From Thalassia testudinum (lineage: Eukaryota > Streptophyta > Magnoliopsida > Alismatales > Hydrocharitaceae), in contig JAZHRO010000046.1 of the NCBI GenBank assembly GCA_037157565.1, positions 16,900,501 to 16,964,500 on the forward strand: a DNA stretch of 64,000 nucleotides, given 5' to 3'. Shown here in pieces: positions 11,791 through 22,819 of this stretch (its first letter is position 1; each line of letters begins with the position of its first letter). Made by a program: the position numbers and the translations under genes. The notes under the pieces were generated by a model. It worked only from the letters and a program-made list of their open reading frames with translations, searched no databases and was not told where the DNA came from.

Positions 11791-12211
11791 TTGATGGTGA
11801 GGACAAGGAATCAGATATAGATCATGTTTTGGGCCAATCCAATGTTAAGTCTAGGGGAATTTAAAAAGAAAGAGCAAAAACTCTCGAAATAATATTTCTC
11901 CCTCTCTCTCTCTTACTAAAAATGCACTGGCAAACTGAACCTAACCTTGCTACACATATGCACGAGTGCTTTAACCGCTGGGGTCAATGAATCTCTGGGC
12001 AATTTTTGCGGGCCTTAGAAACCTTCACGGCAAACCCAAGGCTGAGACTAGTCAAGTCCGTATCTTGGCTGGTACTTGAGTACCTTTAGGCCTATAGTTG
12101 GTACTTTAATCTAATTTCTAGAGATGTGGCACAATAAGGCAACCTGACGGAAAAATTTGGCCTGGAGACCTGGTCTGCTTCATATGATTTTGCTCGAGAC
12201 TAGCAAAACAT

Positions 12212-12226
12212 AGGCATGGGGGTATT
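12212..12226 (+). promoter_or_regulatory. Polypurine tract of element A
   Basis: AGGCATGGGGGTATT directly before the 3' LTR start TGATAAG. E has the same arrangement at 50290-50304 and C a close one at 545-556. Confidence 0.8.
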
Positions 12227-14413
12227 TGATAAGTCCACTTTAGTGGACAAAATTAGAGCCTAAGTACATGGTCATTGAGATAAGAAGTGGATTTAGAATA
12301 TCCATTATATTAACAAAATAATGTAAAAGGAAAAATCGTCATTTCATGCATTGCATCATTATGGAAGGGACAATTGGAAGAAATCAGACTCAAATTAGAA
12401 TGTTAGACATTTAATTTATCACAAAGGAAAATGTTCTTCACTTTCCATCTCCAATTTTGGGAAGTAGTGGACTCTACCCTAATTAGGAAATTCACTATGG
12501 GAGAGTTTGAAAATCACATGCAAAAAAAAAGAAGAAAGAAACAAAGAAAAAGAAAACAAACCTTATTTCTCTCTCTCCCTCACGTATCTTTCTCTGCCCA
12601 TAATCTCTCCATTCCATTTAGAGAGTTGGAAGCCATGCCAAGACAAATGGAAAGAGAGAAAATGTAAAAGGAAAAAAAAGAGAAACCTTCCTCTCTTTCT
12701 CCTCCAATCTCTCTCGCACGAATATTCTCTCTCACTCCTTCCTTCTCTGACTCTCTCTCTCTCATTCTCTCTTTTTCTCCTTATATAACAGGAAGACAGG
12801 ACAACAAAGGGGAACATTATCTCCAAAGGGAGGAAGCCCTCCTTCTTCACCTCTCCTCCCAACCTCTCCACCATGTGCCACCACCATCGTAAGCCTCCAT
12901 CATCGGCCACATCCACGACTGCGACCTTCCACCACCGTGCTTCCACCACCGATGGACACAACCACCACTACGTCTCGCCTCCGACAACTCCACCACCACG
13001 GTCGGTGGTGATAGCACCGACACCCGCAACTACGTTCCCAACATCATCACCATGCTCCACCCATCTTCCTCGACATGTCCAAAGCACCACTATGAGCTTC
13101 CGCCGTTCTCACTGCCCTCCAGCCCTTCGGTTAAGTCATCCGGGATGTCTAAAGACACAACCACCTCCTCACGACAGCAGCAAGGTCAACGCCGGCCTTA
13201 CTCCATCTTCCTGTTGCACCCAATAGAGAGTCGTGCCTCCTGCTCGACCTCCTCCTTGTAGGCTGCAACAGCCCGTAGCCGCGCACACCCTCACATGCAC
13301 GTAATAGCGTAACCCCCTTACGCAGTGCCCACCGTAGACCTCGCACACACAACACCGCCTTTGCGCGCATTTTGTGCATCACCTCAATGGACAAGATCAG
13401 GCCCCAACACCACCTTCATCTCCCTCCTCTCCATGCGCATGACCACAACCTTCCTCCTCATAGCAGCATCCTCTCACGACGAGCAACACCATGAGCCACC
13501 ACCTCAAGCTCCTCCTCCGTCTCCAGCAAGTGGTTGATCTCACCCCCTCCTCTCCTTCTTCTCCGTCAACCAACAAGGAAGGCGAACCCAAACCACCCAA
13601 AATGCAGCCATGTCCACAGTCCTCGAAACTTCGTGCCATCGCCTCCAACGGACTCATCGCATCCTCACAAGTTCAGCCACACCCTCTGAAAATTGGCAGC
13701 AATCCGAATGTGCCGGCGAGCCACCGCCGTCATCGTCGGTTCTCCTTGTCGCTGGCAAGACCGTTGGCTACCGTTCGACACACCGTCACCACCCACGCGT
13801 ATTCCTCGTCATAGGAAACCTCCACCGAGCTTCGCAAGGTCCTCCATCGTCTCCTCTTCGCGCATGCACAAAGGAAGCAAATCCTCTATTTTTAGGTTAA
13901 TTAGTATTTACATTCGAGTGCCATTTCCAAACTATTTGTTTTCTTTTAATATTTGATATATTGAGTGAATTTACGACTTTACACTCATGCTTTCTCATAA
14001 TTTCTTGGCTCTTGTTTTGCACATCATTCGACATGGGATTCAGATTCAGATTCTCTCTAGTACATGTGCAAGTGGAAATTACGTGAGATGCTAATACTGA
14101 TCACATATTTATTGAATATTTTATTAAGGAAAATTTTCACATATAACCTTACATTCTTAAATTATCGTGTGTCTTCCTCTTTTTACTGTATGTCACAGCG
14201 GATTTGACCATGGGTTTCGCACTAGATTGAACGAATACAAGGGAAAAATATTCATGAATTTATTGCATCTATTCCTCCATGTGGATACAAGTTAATCCAT
14301 CATGATTAGTTTTACTGATAATTAGTTTTGTTCAAGATTTTTCCACTACGCGATTTCACTGCGACGACATCTTATTCTCATATAATATTTCTGTAAGCAA
14401 AAAATGCCTGACC
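12227..14413 (+). repeat. Element A 3' LTR
   Basis: 2187 bp, TGATAA...GACCA. It starts with the same GTCCACT-TT-AGTGGAC hairpin (12233-12248) and has TATATAAC at 12782-12789. It keeps about 285 bp (roughly 13798-14087) that the 5' LTR has lost, so this is the more complete copy. CTTAG follows as the target duplication. Open frames between 12430 and 13960 are compositional. Confidence 0.88.
12782..12789 (+). promoter_or_regulatory. TATA box of the element A 3' LTR
   Basis: TATATAAC in the same CT-rich context as 6225-6232. Transcription from here would read outward into the surrounding B LTR. Confidence 0.6.
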
Positions 14414-17222
14414 ACTTAGGTTTAATTATTTAGAATAGCTGACATGTATGTAATGTTGTAGTTTACATGTAGAAGATTTCATGTATCTGAAATGGAATTT
14501 TTATTACATTTGAATGGCTTGTGATTTGAATTTTAACTCCTTTGTCAACTCACTTGCATGCTTAATTGTCCAAAATCAAAATTAATGGAAATCCAAGTTT
14601 AATTTCATGCTTAACTGCTTGAACTTTTTCCATATCACATGTTGAGCATAACTGAGCCCCTTTACTGTTTATTCCAGCCTTCAAACCCTCTTTTAGGCTG
14701 TAGGACTTACTTGAAAACACTCTTAAAGGCCTAAAATGTGTTTCATTTGTAAATAAATAACAATACTATAAAAATTAAAAAAAATAAAATAAACCTATCT
14801 TGATGAAGATTAGGTATACTTTTAAGTACATACCAAGTTTCATGGTATCCTGAACCTCTGGATTGGTAGAATATACCAGTCGGCGGTTCAGTATACCTTG
14901 GAATTTAATAAAAGAACGCAACTATAAAAATACCAAAAATATCTCTATTCTTCTCATCTCTTTCTTTCTCTCTCACCTCCTATCTCTATAAAATATGTAA
15001 AACCCATAAAAGGTCAAAAAACTCTAAAAATACAAAAAAATATCTTGTATACTATGTATATACATGTAAATATAAGGTATATATTAAGCTATCTAAGTAT
15101 ATATTGTAAATATGTATATAGTGGGTATAAGTAACTTATGTATATACTATATAATGTAACTCAAATATTTAAGATAACTTTAATTGTACATAGCTTATTT
15201 ATATAATTATTTATTAATTATACTAACTTATATGTACTATACTCTAAGTAAATTAATAAAACCCTGAAAATAAAAATATTTACTACCGATATTATACATA
15301 CATAATTATATGTATATTATGTACATAAGGAACCCTGTAACATAATTTAATTATGTATATATAATAAATAATTAATTTATTAAGTTACTAGCTAAGTTAT
15401 TAGATTAAATTAAAACAAATTAGTAATTTAAGTTAAAATTGAACTAACTTATACTGTAAATTTATATTAATGTATTTTAAGTAAATTAAGATAATTTAAT
15501 TATATTTATGATGTATTATAATATTTAAACCTAATTTATATATAAGATAGCCTGAAATAAGTTATTTAAATGTAAATAAAATACAAATAAATGTTGTAAA
15601 CTACAATAAAAATCTGTATTAAATACTTTAATATGTATATTAATACTCTACAGGATCAATTAGACCGTCCATTAAATAATTTATACGTAATTAAGAAATA
15701 AAACCTAATAAACAATATGAATAAACTGTAAACTTTGACTAATTTATTTATATAGTAAACATAATTAATTTTGTAAATAAATTGTACAATTATGTAGAAC
15801 TATGTAAATACTCTAATATCATATAATTTAATTTTTAATTTTAATAATTTATGGCCCTCAATTTGAGGGCCAGACATTACAAATCAGAATGTTGTGCGCT
15901 GGAAATTCAACGCTAAACCTCTGTGGCTTAGTGCCACACCGTGTGATGTAGAGCGCTTTGAGCGCTATAAGTTGCTTTTGTTAGTCTGCCTTCCCAGTCA
16001 ACAAGCGTTAGGCGCAAAGAAACCACATACCCCTCTAAGCATATCTGAGCATTGATTTGGCATTGATGAGTGTGTGCGGTGTGGGCCTGGGGCCTGGCAC
16101 TGTGCGTGGGCCTATGTGGGCTCAGTATTGAGCATAAATCAAAATTAAGAGGCTAATTAAACAAATTACGGTGGCCTTAGTAGAGGTTTGGTCCCACCCG
16201 TAAGGGTGCTGTGTATCCCTCCAAAAGGCCGCCCGCCAACCTTAAAACCTAATTTTTGAACTAATGAAGGGTTAAGGAAAAGTAGAGAAGAGAAGAGAGA
16301 GAACTCAGAAGGTTAAGTGTTTGAAAGTGTAAGGAAGAAGAGGAATTAAAGAGATAAAAAAAGAGTTATGTGTTAAAAGAGAAAGAGAGCCATAAAAATA
16401 AAAGAGAATAGAAAGAGTGAGAGAGGAAGTATATGTATGTGTATATAGTATAGTGTATATATAAGTGTATACTGTAAATAAATGTATAAGTATATTAAGT
16501 ATATGTAGTATAAATGTTGTTTGAGCTATATATGTACATAAATAACCATATAACTTTACTAACAGAATAAACCATCACTGTAGATAGAATAAGTGTCGCT
16601 ACAGATCCTAGTTTCTACCTTAGATTCTTTACATAGTTTTTTGGGGTTTAGCGATGTTTATAACTATCGCTGTAGATATTATATATGTTACTGTATATGT
16701 TAGTATATTAAGTTAGGATAGTATAGTATATATTATTACTTATTATTGTATATATAAGTATTAGTATTATAAGTTATAAATAGATAGTATAGAGTATATA
16801 TGTATAGTGCTTGATGCTTGTTTCTAATTAGGTGTTTACAAGCATTTTAGTTGATTCTTTTGTACATAATTAAGCTATTATTTCATTCATTAATTATTCA
16901 TTAATTCATTTATTTATGATTGTACATAAAATTGATCTTTTTGGGATTAAAGAATAATGTTGGACTTAAAGAGTGATGTATATCAATAACTGCCTCCCAG
17001 TGAATAACCTGGAATAAACCAATAAAAATTATGTAATTAAATAAAATTGACGCGAATACGGTTTGTATTTGTGACATATACTATAACAACAACGACGATG
17101 ATTTTTATACGAACCGTGGTCGACCACTTCATATTATTTTTGGCACCATTGCCTGGGGTAAAGACCCGACAACAGCATTTTATTGTGAAGTGATTGATTA
17201 ACATGTCATAGAAAGTTGATTA
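14414..17222 (+). repeat. Element B 5' LTR, second part
   Basis: Collinear with about 35421-38224 of the 3' LTR. It contains a very AT-rich block (about 14990-15850), the 19 bp hairpin GGCCCTCAATTTGAGGGCC at 15853-15871, a GCGCT-rich stretch, a second AT-rich block near 16430-16800 and, close to the end, a primer-site-like sequence at 17141-17158. The LTR ends in GATTA rather than CA. No coding sequence is supported. Confidence 0.85.
17141..17158 (+). promoter_or_regulatory. tRNA-Asp primer-site-like sequence inside the B 5' LTR
   Basis: TGGCACCATTGCCTGGGG, 64 bp before the LTR end. The 3' LTR carries a better-kept copy at 38143-38160 (TGGCGCCATTGCCGGGGA). Presence in both LTRs shows it was copied as LTR sequence. 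Confidence 0.75.
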
Positions 17223-17226
17223 TTTT

Positions 17227-17244
17227 TGACATCGTTGTCGGGGA
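17227..17244 (+). promoter_or_regulatory. Decayed primer-binding site of element B
   Basis: TGACATCGTTGTCGGGGA, four T residues after the LTR end. It differs from the tRNA-Asp complement at four positions, all G-to-A or C-to-T, a pattern expected from deamination of methylated cytosine. Confidence 0.7.
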
Positions 17245-18493
17245 AGCAACTCTCTATACACCAAAATCATTCTTTAATTCTTAATTTGTAAATAATTCTC
17301 TATTTTTTATAAATTTCGTCATTCATATTCATTGTTTGTACATAGACATTCTCTTATTCATAGTCTTTTTGATATACATTCTTTTATTCTTTTACTAATC
17401 AATTGTTGTTTTTGCAGCACCTGAGGAGTAGGAGGAGTAGCGTCAACTTCCAGGCAGAGGTCATCTTCCTGGCGGGTTCGCTGCGATCCTGACTCGACAT
17501 CCCAGTGGAGTTTTCCCTGGGAGCAGCTGCATTAGTAGTAGTAGTAGTTTAGTATAGTATAGTTTAGATTTAGGTACATTACTTAGGATCATTTATTAGG
17601 CATAAGTTGTGAGAGCCTGTTCTCACACAGGTTGTAAGAATTGTGGGCTCTCTTTTTGGACTCTCTATTTTATCTCTCTACTTATCTCTCATTAACACGA
17701 TTTTTTTGTTCGCAATTTTTCCGTATCGATTTCTTTTTCTTTTATTTTTGTTTGTTGCATTATTCAAAAATATTAAAAAATTAAAGATTCAAAAAAAAAT
17801 CAAAAAATCTCAACCTTATCTAGAAGCAGCATATCACTAGGCTTCCATTATTAGGTTGCATTCTTTCCTGCTAGATTTAATTTTCAAGTCAAATTACATA
17901 CTATAGAATTTCTGGAGTCAGGTACGCATTTCTTACCCTTCCTCAACTCCTGCCATCCTTGCATTTGACTCAAAATTAAAAAGACCATCTCTTATTTTGA
18001 AAGGATTAACAAAGCAAGACATGCAGTATAGAAAATACCTTCTAAATACTTGAATCAAATTCAAAAGGAGACATAAAAACTTGATTGAAACCATGACTGA
18101 GGCTTTTCACCACCATTGTGTTGATTGCTATCGTGCACACAGCACAATCACATAAGATAATACACTAGTTTCTACCTCATCTCCTTTAGCACCCACAGGA
18201 TCTAGATTCACACACCAGTCTTATGCAGACTCCTGGTGGATTATAGAGGTCTGCACTTCATTAGGTTTATCCTTAGGACGCATACAATTGTTTGAAATAT
18301 TTATTTGCGTACTATTATCTTTGCGTAGCAGCCTCTAGGGAAAATTCAATTCATCTCGCTTGCTTGCTAGATTGGTCTTTTCTGTGATAAAGATTTTTTT
18401 GGGATTTCTAATTTTGGATTGGGATTGAGATTGAGATTTATCCTTTCTATTGAGTTGTGACTGTTTTAAAACTCATTTTCAAAAATTGACTCA
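17245..18493 (+). other. Element B leader, no gene seen
   Basis: 1.25 kb between primer site and gag. It includes a short tandem (TAG)n-like stretch near 17530-17560 and an A-rich run near 17780-17800. A 65-residue hydrophobic frame at 17643-17840 is T-rich low complexity and not credible as a gene. Confidence 0.6.
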
Positions 18494-18920
18494 ATGGAAT
18501 GTAGGAGATCCCAAAACCTTGAGCTAGTACTCCCCATGGGTGCTGAAGTCCGAGCCACCACTTCTACTTCTTTGCCTTCCACATCCAATCATGTCCCTCC
18601 CAAACCTTAAACTCCTATTCACTACTCCACACATCATGAGGATGATCATGATTCCACACAATATGAGGATTTCAAAGAGCTTCCTCCACATCTTATTGCA
18701 CATCCTCCACCACCACCAACCCATAGGTTCCAACCTCCACCATATCCTAATTTCCCTAATCCACCATCGGAGAGAGGACCTATGCCGCATCTTCAACACA
18801 TGTTTGAAACACAACTTCAAATGAACACCCTTACCCAACAGGTGCAACAGCTTACACAAGCTGTGAATCTTCTGGCAAATCCCCAACCACAACCTCAACC
18901 TAGAAACCCTCAGGCACCAC
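18494..18920 (+). pseudogene. Element B gag, N-terminal part (split by F)
   Basis: The ATG at 18494 opens a frame with a stop near 18608, then a Pro/His-rich stretch (APPPPTH-type), a Glu/Gln segment (LTQQVQQLTQAVN) and QPQPQPRNPQAP before F begins. Gag binds the RNA genome and forms the particle; this is its variable N-terminus. The last 111 bases recur at 25807-25917, after F. Confidence 0.65.
18810..18920 (+). repeat. 111 bp direct repeat flanking element F, left copy
   Basis: Runs from CACAACTTCAAATG to GGCACCAC, ending exactly at the F LTR start. The right copy is 25807-25917, with about six differences by eye. This takes the place of the expected 5 bp target duplication. Confidence 0.85.
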
Positions 18921-19844
18921 TGATGGGAACACCATCATGAGCCCTAACTAGCTCATTTTGACCCAATGAAGAGAATAAATGCTCCTACATAACCAACTGA
19001 AGGTCACAATTCATTGAATAATCTTTTTGAGAGGAAAATAAGAAACTAGGGTAAAACTGCAATTTTACCAATGCAGTACAACAACGGATTTTCTCAAGGG
19101 CTAAACAAAGGTCAAATGGTCTTAATAAGATAACAAGTGGGTTGGATTTGACAGAAAATGGTTTGTGTGAGTTCTATGAATTAAATGACTTCTTGAAACC
19201 CTAAAACAGACCCACTTGATTAACCAAGGTTCTGGTCAGGATAAAATTCACCTAAACCCTCTAAATATTATATAAAAATATTCTTTAGGATTTAGAACCT
19301 TCAATTTGGCCATTAGAACTCATTTTGACCTAGAATGGGGTCTCAGACAGATATTTACCCTAATTTAGGTTTTTGCATAAATTTCCCAATCAAACGTAAT
19401 CAAACCCAAAATCCAACTTCACCATTGGATTCCTTAGGTCCAAATTAGGTTTGTACCAAAATTTGGACCTAAGGGAACTCATCTTGACCTTATTTGCAAA
19501 AAGGTCCAGTCTGATTACATTTGTACCCCTATCTTTCAAAAACCCTTACAAAAAGCCCTCTAGCTTCTTCACCATTTTCCTAAACAGGTCCCTCTGCCAT
19601 TATAGTGGAGGAATCCTACTTCGGCAAGCTTTGGAAGGAGAGTTCTCCCTGATTGCTCAGAGAATCTCTTCCAAAATTGGAAGGGAGATTCTTTGAGAAA
19701 TTCTCTCTCATCTGAACCCTCATTTGAGATCTAATTCCCTCCCAATCTCTCATGCGAACTCATGAGAGATATGGATATCTCAACGACTTCCTTCTCCGGT
19801 GAGCCTTCCTTGGCTTCCCAAGCCCTAACCGTCCTTTAGAGCTC

Positions 19845-19852
19845 TATTTAAA
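19845..19852 (+). promoter_or_regulatory. TATA box of the element F 5' LTR
   Basis: TATTTAAA followed by GGAGACCAGACCCC; the H LTRs use the same TATTTAAA core. The start site would fall near 19880. Confidence 0.5.
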
Positions 19853-21073
19853 GGAGACCAGACCCCTCCGATCTCCTCACGCTCGAATTCGGCTGCGAAA
19901 ACACCTAATTCCTCTCTTCCCTTCACGACCGTAGGTTCCTCGACGTTCGGCGACCTCCCTTGCTCCTCCTCCCCGTCCGATCGCCATACCTGCGGCGGAT
20001 CCTTCTTCCCTGACTTCGTCCCTGCCTCATCGTACCCGTAGGAGCTTCCCTCTCTTCATCCTCGCCGATCTCCACTCACCGGAGCCACCTTCGTCTCTAG
20101 CGTCGGCCACACCAGACCTGACGCCACCGCTCGCCCCCTTCGTCTCTTCACCTCCCAGATAAGCTTCCTCTCCCCTCTACATTCTTCTCCACCCTTTATT
20201 CTTCAAAATCGACCACTGCTGACCTCCATCATCTCCATCCCTTCCATCTCCTACCACCAACTCCAGCGAGGCTGCCCCTCCTCCACAGGCCATCCCAACC
20301 CTCGCCGACAAGTCCACGAGCTTCGCCTCACTCCACTGAACACTTCCCCGCACTCTACTCACCGCGCCACTCACTCAAACCACCCCTCGAACAAACCCAC
20401 AATTTGCACACAGTGTGCCCTAGGAACGCTCGCACAGGCACCCCCGAGCCACGCCAACACCCCCAGCATCTTCGCCGTGCTCCAGTGACCCTCTCTGAAC
20501 ATTTTGACATGGCCGCGAGGCCGTTCATGTGTTTTTAGGTTCGTCGCCCATCCGCCATTAATAAGCAAGCTTGAAGCAAGCTTACTGCAGGTCCGCCAAG
20601 CCCAGATGCTGCTGTCCTAGGTGTGTGGAAGCCCCTCGCGCACGCACTCAGGCCCTCAATTGGAATCGAAGACCTCTATGGCTGCTGCAATCGTAAAGGC
20701 CATCTCTGCAGGTGCACGTGAAAGGAAGGTGGGACATATAGTCCCACCTCGAAAGTGAGAGACCGTCCGCACCTGCATAAGAGGAAAAACTGACATGGCC
20801 TTGTCGCCTCAAATCCACGGGGTGAGGTCCCAGTCACCCAACCCGATCTTGTTCACGATCACGCCCCACGGACCTAGCCTGACCCGACCCGACTGCACTC
20901 CTCACCCACTATCGCACGTCAGTGGGCCTAGTCCCAGGTACTCACCCAACCCGATTATCCGACTATCTATGTGGCTCTGGGAGAGTGTATCCTAAGAGAG
21001 AAAGTAAGGAGAGTTGCACACGGGTAGGGGTAGGTTTTGCTACATGTTCTTCAGGCCAACACTTAGCCGCAGC

Positions 21074-21325
21074 CAGAAGGAAGAAGAAGAGAAAGTTGAA
21101 GAGAAAGAGAAGAAGGCAAAAGGCTGAAGAAGAAGGAGAAGCCAAGGCAGAAGAGGAGGCAAGAAGAAGAAGAAGGAAGGAGAAAGAGAAGCTAAGGCAG
21201 AAGAAAGGCAAAGGCAAAAAGAAGAGAAAGAGAAGAATCGTGAATGCAAAAGAAGTCAGAACAGAAGCCAAAGAAGAAGAAGGAAGGAGAAGACAGAGAA
21301 GAGAAAGAGAAGAAGAAATCACTTT
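21074..21325 (+). repeat. Long polypurine (GAA/GAG-rich) tract in the F LTR
   Basis: About 250 bp that is overwhelmingly A and G on the plus strand. It gives a Lys/Arg/Glu-only reading (20922-21362) that I treat as compositional rather than a protein. A second copy is at about 25300-25490 in the truncated 3' LTR. Confidence 0.8.
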
Positions 21326-21642
21326 AAGTCATCTGATTAAGGAATCAAATGATAGATTCTAGTCTCCATTGCATATTTACATTGAATCATTTGGTGATAT
21401 TGTAGGAGTATTTGGTGATCTACATCACCATTTTACTCCCATATTTTTGCACTCTAATACTGCTACTATTGCAATTTCTTTCAAGTTTAAATTGTGATCT
21501 TGATTTCTAAATACCAATTTGATCCCTATGTTCAACCTCAGAAATCTTGTCGAGTAATAAAATTATATCTGTTTTGAACGCTATTTCAGCTGTACTACAA
21601 CGCAATACTTTTAAATACCGATCCAGCACTCTCAACATTTTT

Positions 21643-21659
21643 TGCGCTGTTGCCAGGGA
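21643..21659 (+). promoter_or_regulatory. Primer-binding site of element F
   Basis: TGCGCTGTTGCCAGGGA in the setting TTTTT-site-GCAAC used by the tRNA-Asp sites of A, G and H. One base appears deleted relative to TGGCGCCGTTGCCGGGGA, plus two substitutions. Confidence 0.7.
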
Positions 21660-22819
21660 GCAACAGGCAATTTAGAATTCTTGATTACAATTTCTGATTT
21701 GGTATTAACTTGCTATATCTCTTTTTGTTGTGGTTGTTTCAGGGAGAAGATTCAAAGAAAAGGCAGCCGCACATCAAACACACCAAGGGTAGGTAATTTC
21801 TGATTACTTTCTCTCTTAAGCCCCTCATTCTGAAAAGGAAAAAAGGATAAAATCAATTAGGGTTACTTGCTTTCCATTCTTAGCTAATTCATCAAGTTGC
21901 CTAATTTGATTTCAACAACAAAAACTTATTTGTGCACCCATTTAAGGTAACTAGGGCTACCACATTCTTGTTTGAGCCCTAGATACCACATTTGGCAAAT
22001 TAAATTGGACCAAAATTAGAGCCTATTAAGGATTTCAAGTTAAGGTTTTAGAGACACACTTTCACAAGCAAGAATCAACTCTCCAAAAAGATGTGTGCCT
22101 AAGACTTGGTTGAAGTGATTTATTCAAGCAAACCCTAAAATTTAGGCTCTTAATCTCACTTGAATCCTAAAAGAAGGGACCTAAAACTTCTCAAAGAACA
22201 AATAGGTGAAGTTGACCCACCTTGTTGGGTCAACCAACCTTGAAATTAGGTCACTTTTTGCACTCAATACACTAAAGTTCAAGTGAAATCTTAAGCACCT
22301 TTGCTCTTTAATAAAATTGATAGACTTAAGAGGTCAAGTCCCCATTCTGGTCTACCTGGAACATCAATGACAAGAGAGGTTGGGTGGAGGAAACCTTGTA
22401 ACCCGTGGGGGCGCTCTACCGTGTAGAGGTCTTTGCGGGACTCTCCCTCTCTAGCTGTCCAGGTATTTCTCAAGTGGACAGCTTTCTGACTAAGGGGTAT
22501 CTCCGCCACAAACCTCTATAGTCATCCAAATTTTTTGGGTGTCTTGATTGGATCCATCACAATCTATTCTCATCCAAACCATCAGTGCATGTTCGGTAGG
22601 AGGTTCTTAAGACCATCCTTGAGGCCTCCTTTAGTCATTCACTCCCGTCGAGGCCAAGTCTTGACTTCCGTGTATGTGCAGCAACCCCATCACATAGACA
22701 TCTCCTCTGATTCATCTGAACCCAATTCTCCTTCTTCCATCATCATGACATAACCCGTAGAAGAAGAGAATAACCTTGAGAACCAACTTCAGTGCCTTAA
22801 TGATTTATTCCAAGCCTTT
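21660..22819 (+). other. Element F leader, no gene seen
   Basis: 1.16 kb of untranslated sequence between primer site and gag homology. It includes a stretch of ordinary composition at 22290-22510 with a minus-strand open frame that matches nothing I recognise. Confidence 0.55.

Larger units (their letters stand above)
10513..12211 (+). other. Element A non-coding tail
   Basis: 1.7 kb between the ORF set and the polypurine tract. From the GCATGGGGGGGT motif onward it is collinear with the element C tail on the other strand (1935 down to 557), although A and C have different LTRs. The beginning of the tail and its last 30 bp also match E (GCTCGAGACTAGCAAAAC then the tract). Frames such as 11617-11864 are repeat-derived. 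Confidence 0.7.
5673..14413 (+). mobile_element. Element A: non-autonomous LTR retrotransposon inside the B 5' LTR
   Basis: 8.74 kb, flanked by CTTAA (5668-5672) and CTTAG (14414-14418); the uninterrupted site in the other B LTR at about 35421 reads CTTAGG. LTRs are 5673-7575 and 12227-14413, with a tRNA-Asp primer site and a polypurine tract. The internal 4.65 kb has no recognisable gag, protease, RT or integrase; it holds an acidic ORF set at 8871-10512. The leader matches that of the pol-bearing element E closely and the tail matches C, so it probably moved using enzymes of a relative (inference). Confidence 0.85.
18921..21637 (+). repeat. Element F 5' LTR
   Basis: 2717 bp, starting TGATGG-GAACA-CCATCA (terminal hairpin) and ending CTCAACA just before the primer site. 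TATTTAAA at 19845-19852 is a likely TATA box, followed by a C/T-rich transcribed region and a long polypurine stretch at 21074-21325. The 65-146 residue frames within it are compositional. Confidence 0.82.

Noticed and set aside
20922..21362. 146-residue Lys/Arg/Glu-rich open frame in the F LTR
   Set aside because: It comes wholly from a polypurine tract within an LTR, the composition forces the reading, and no domain or start context supports a protein.
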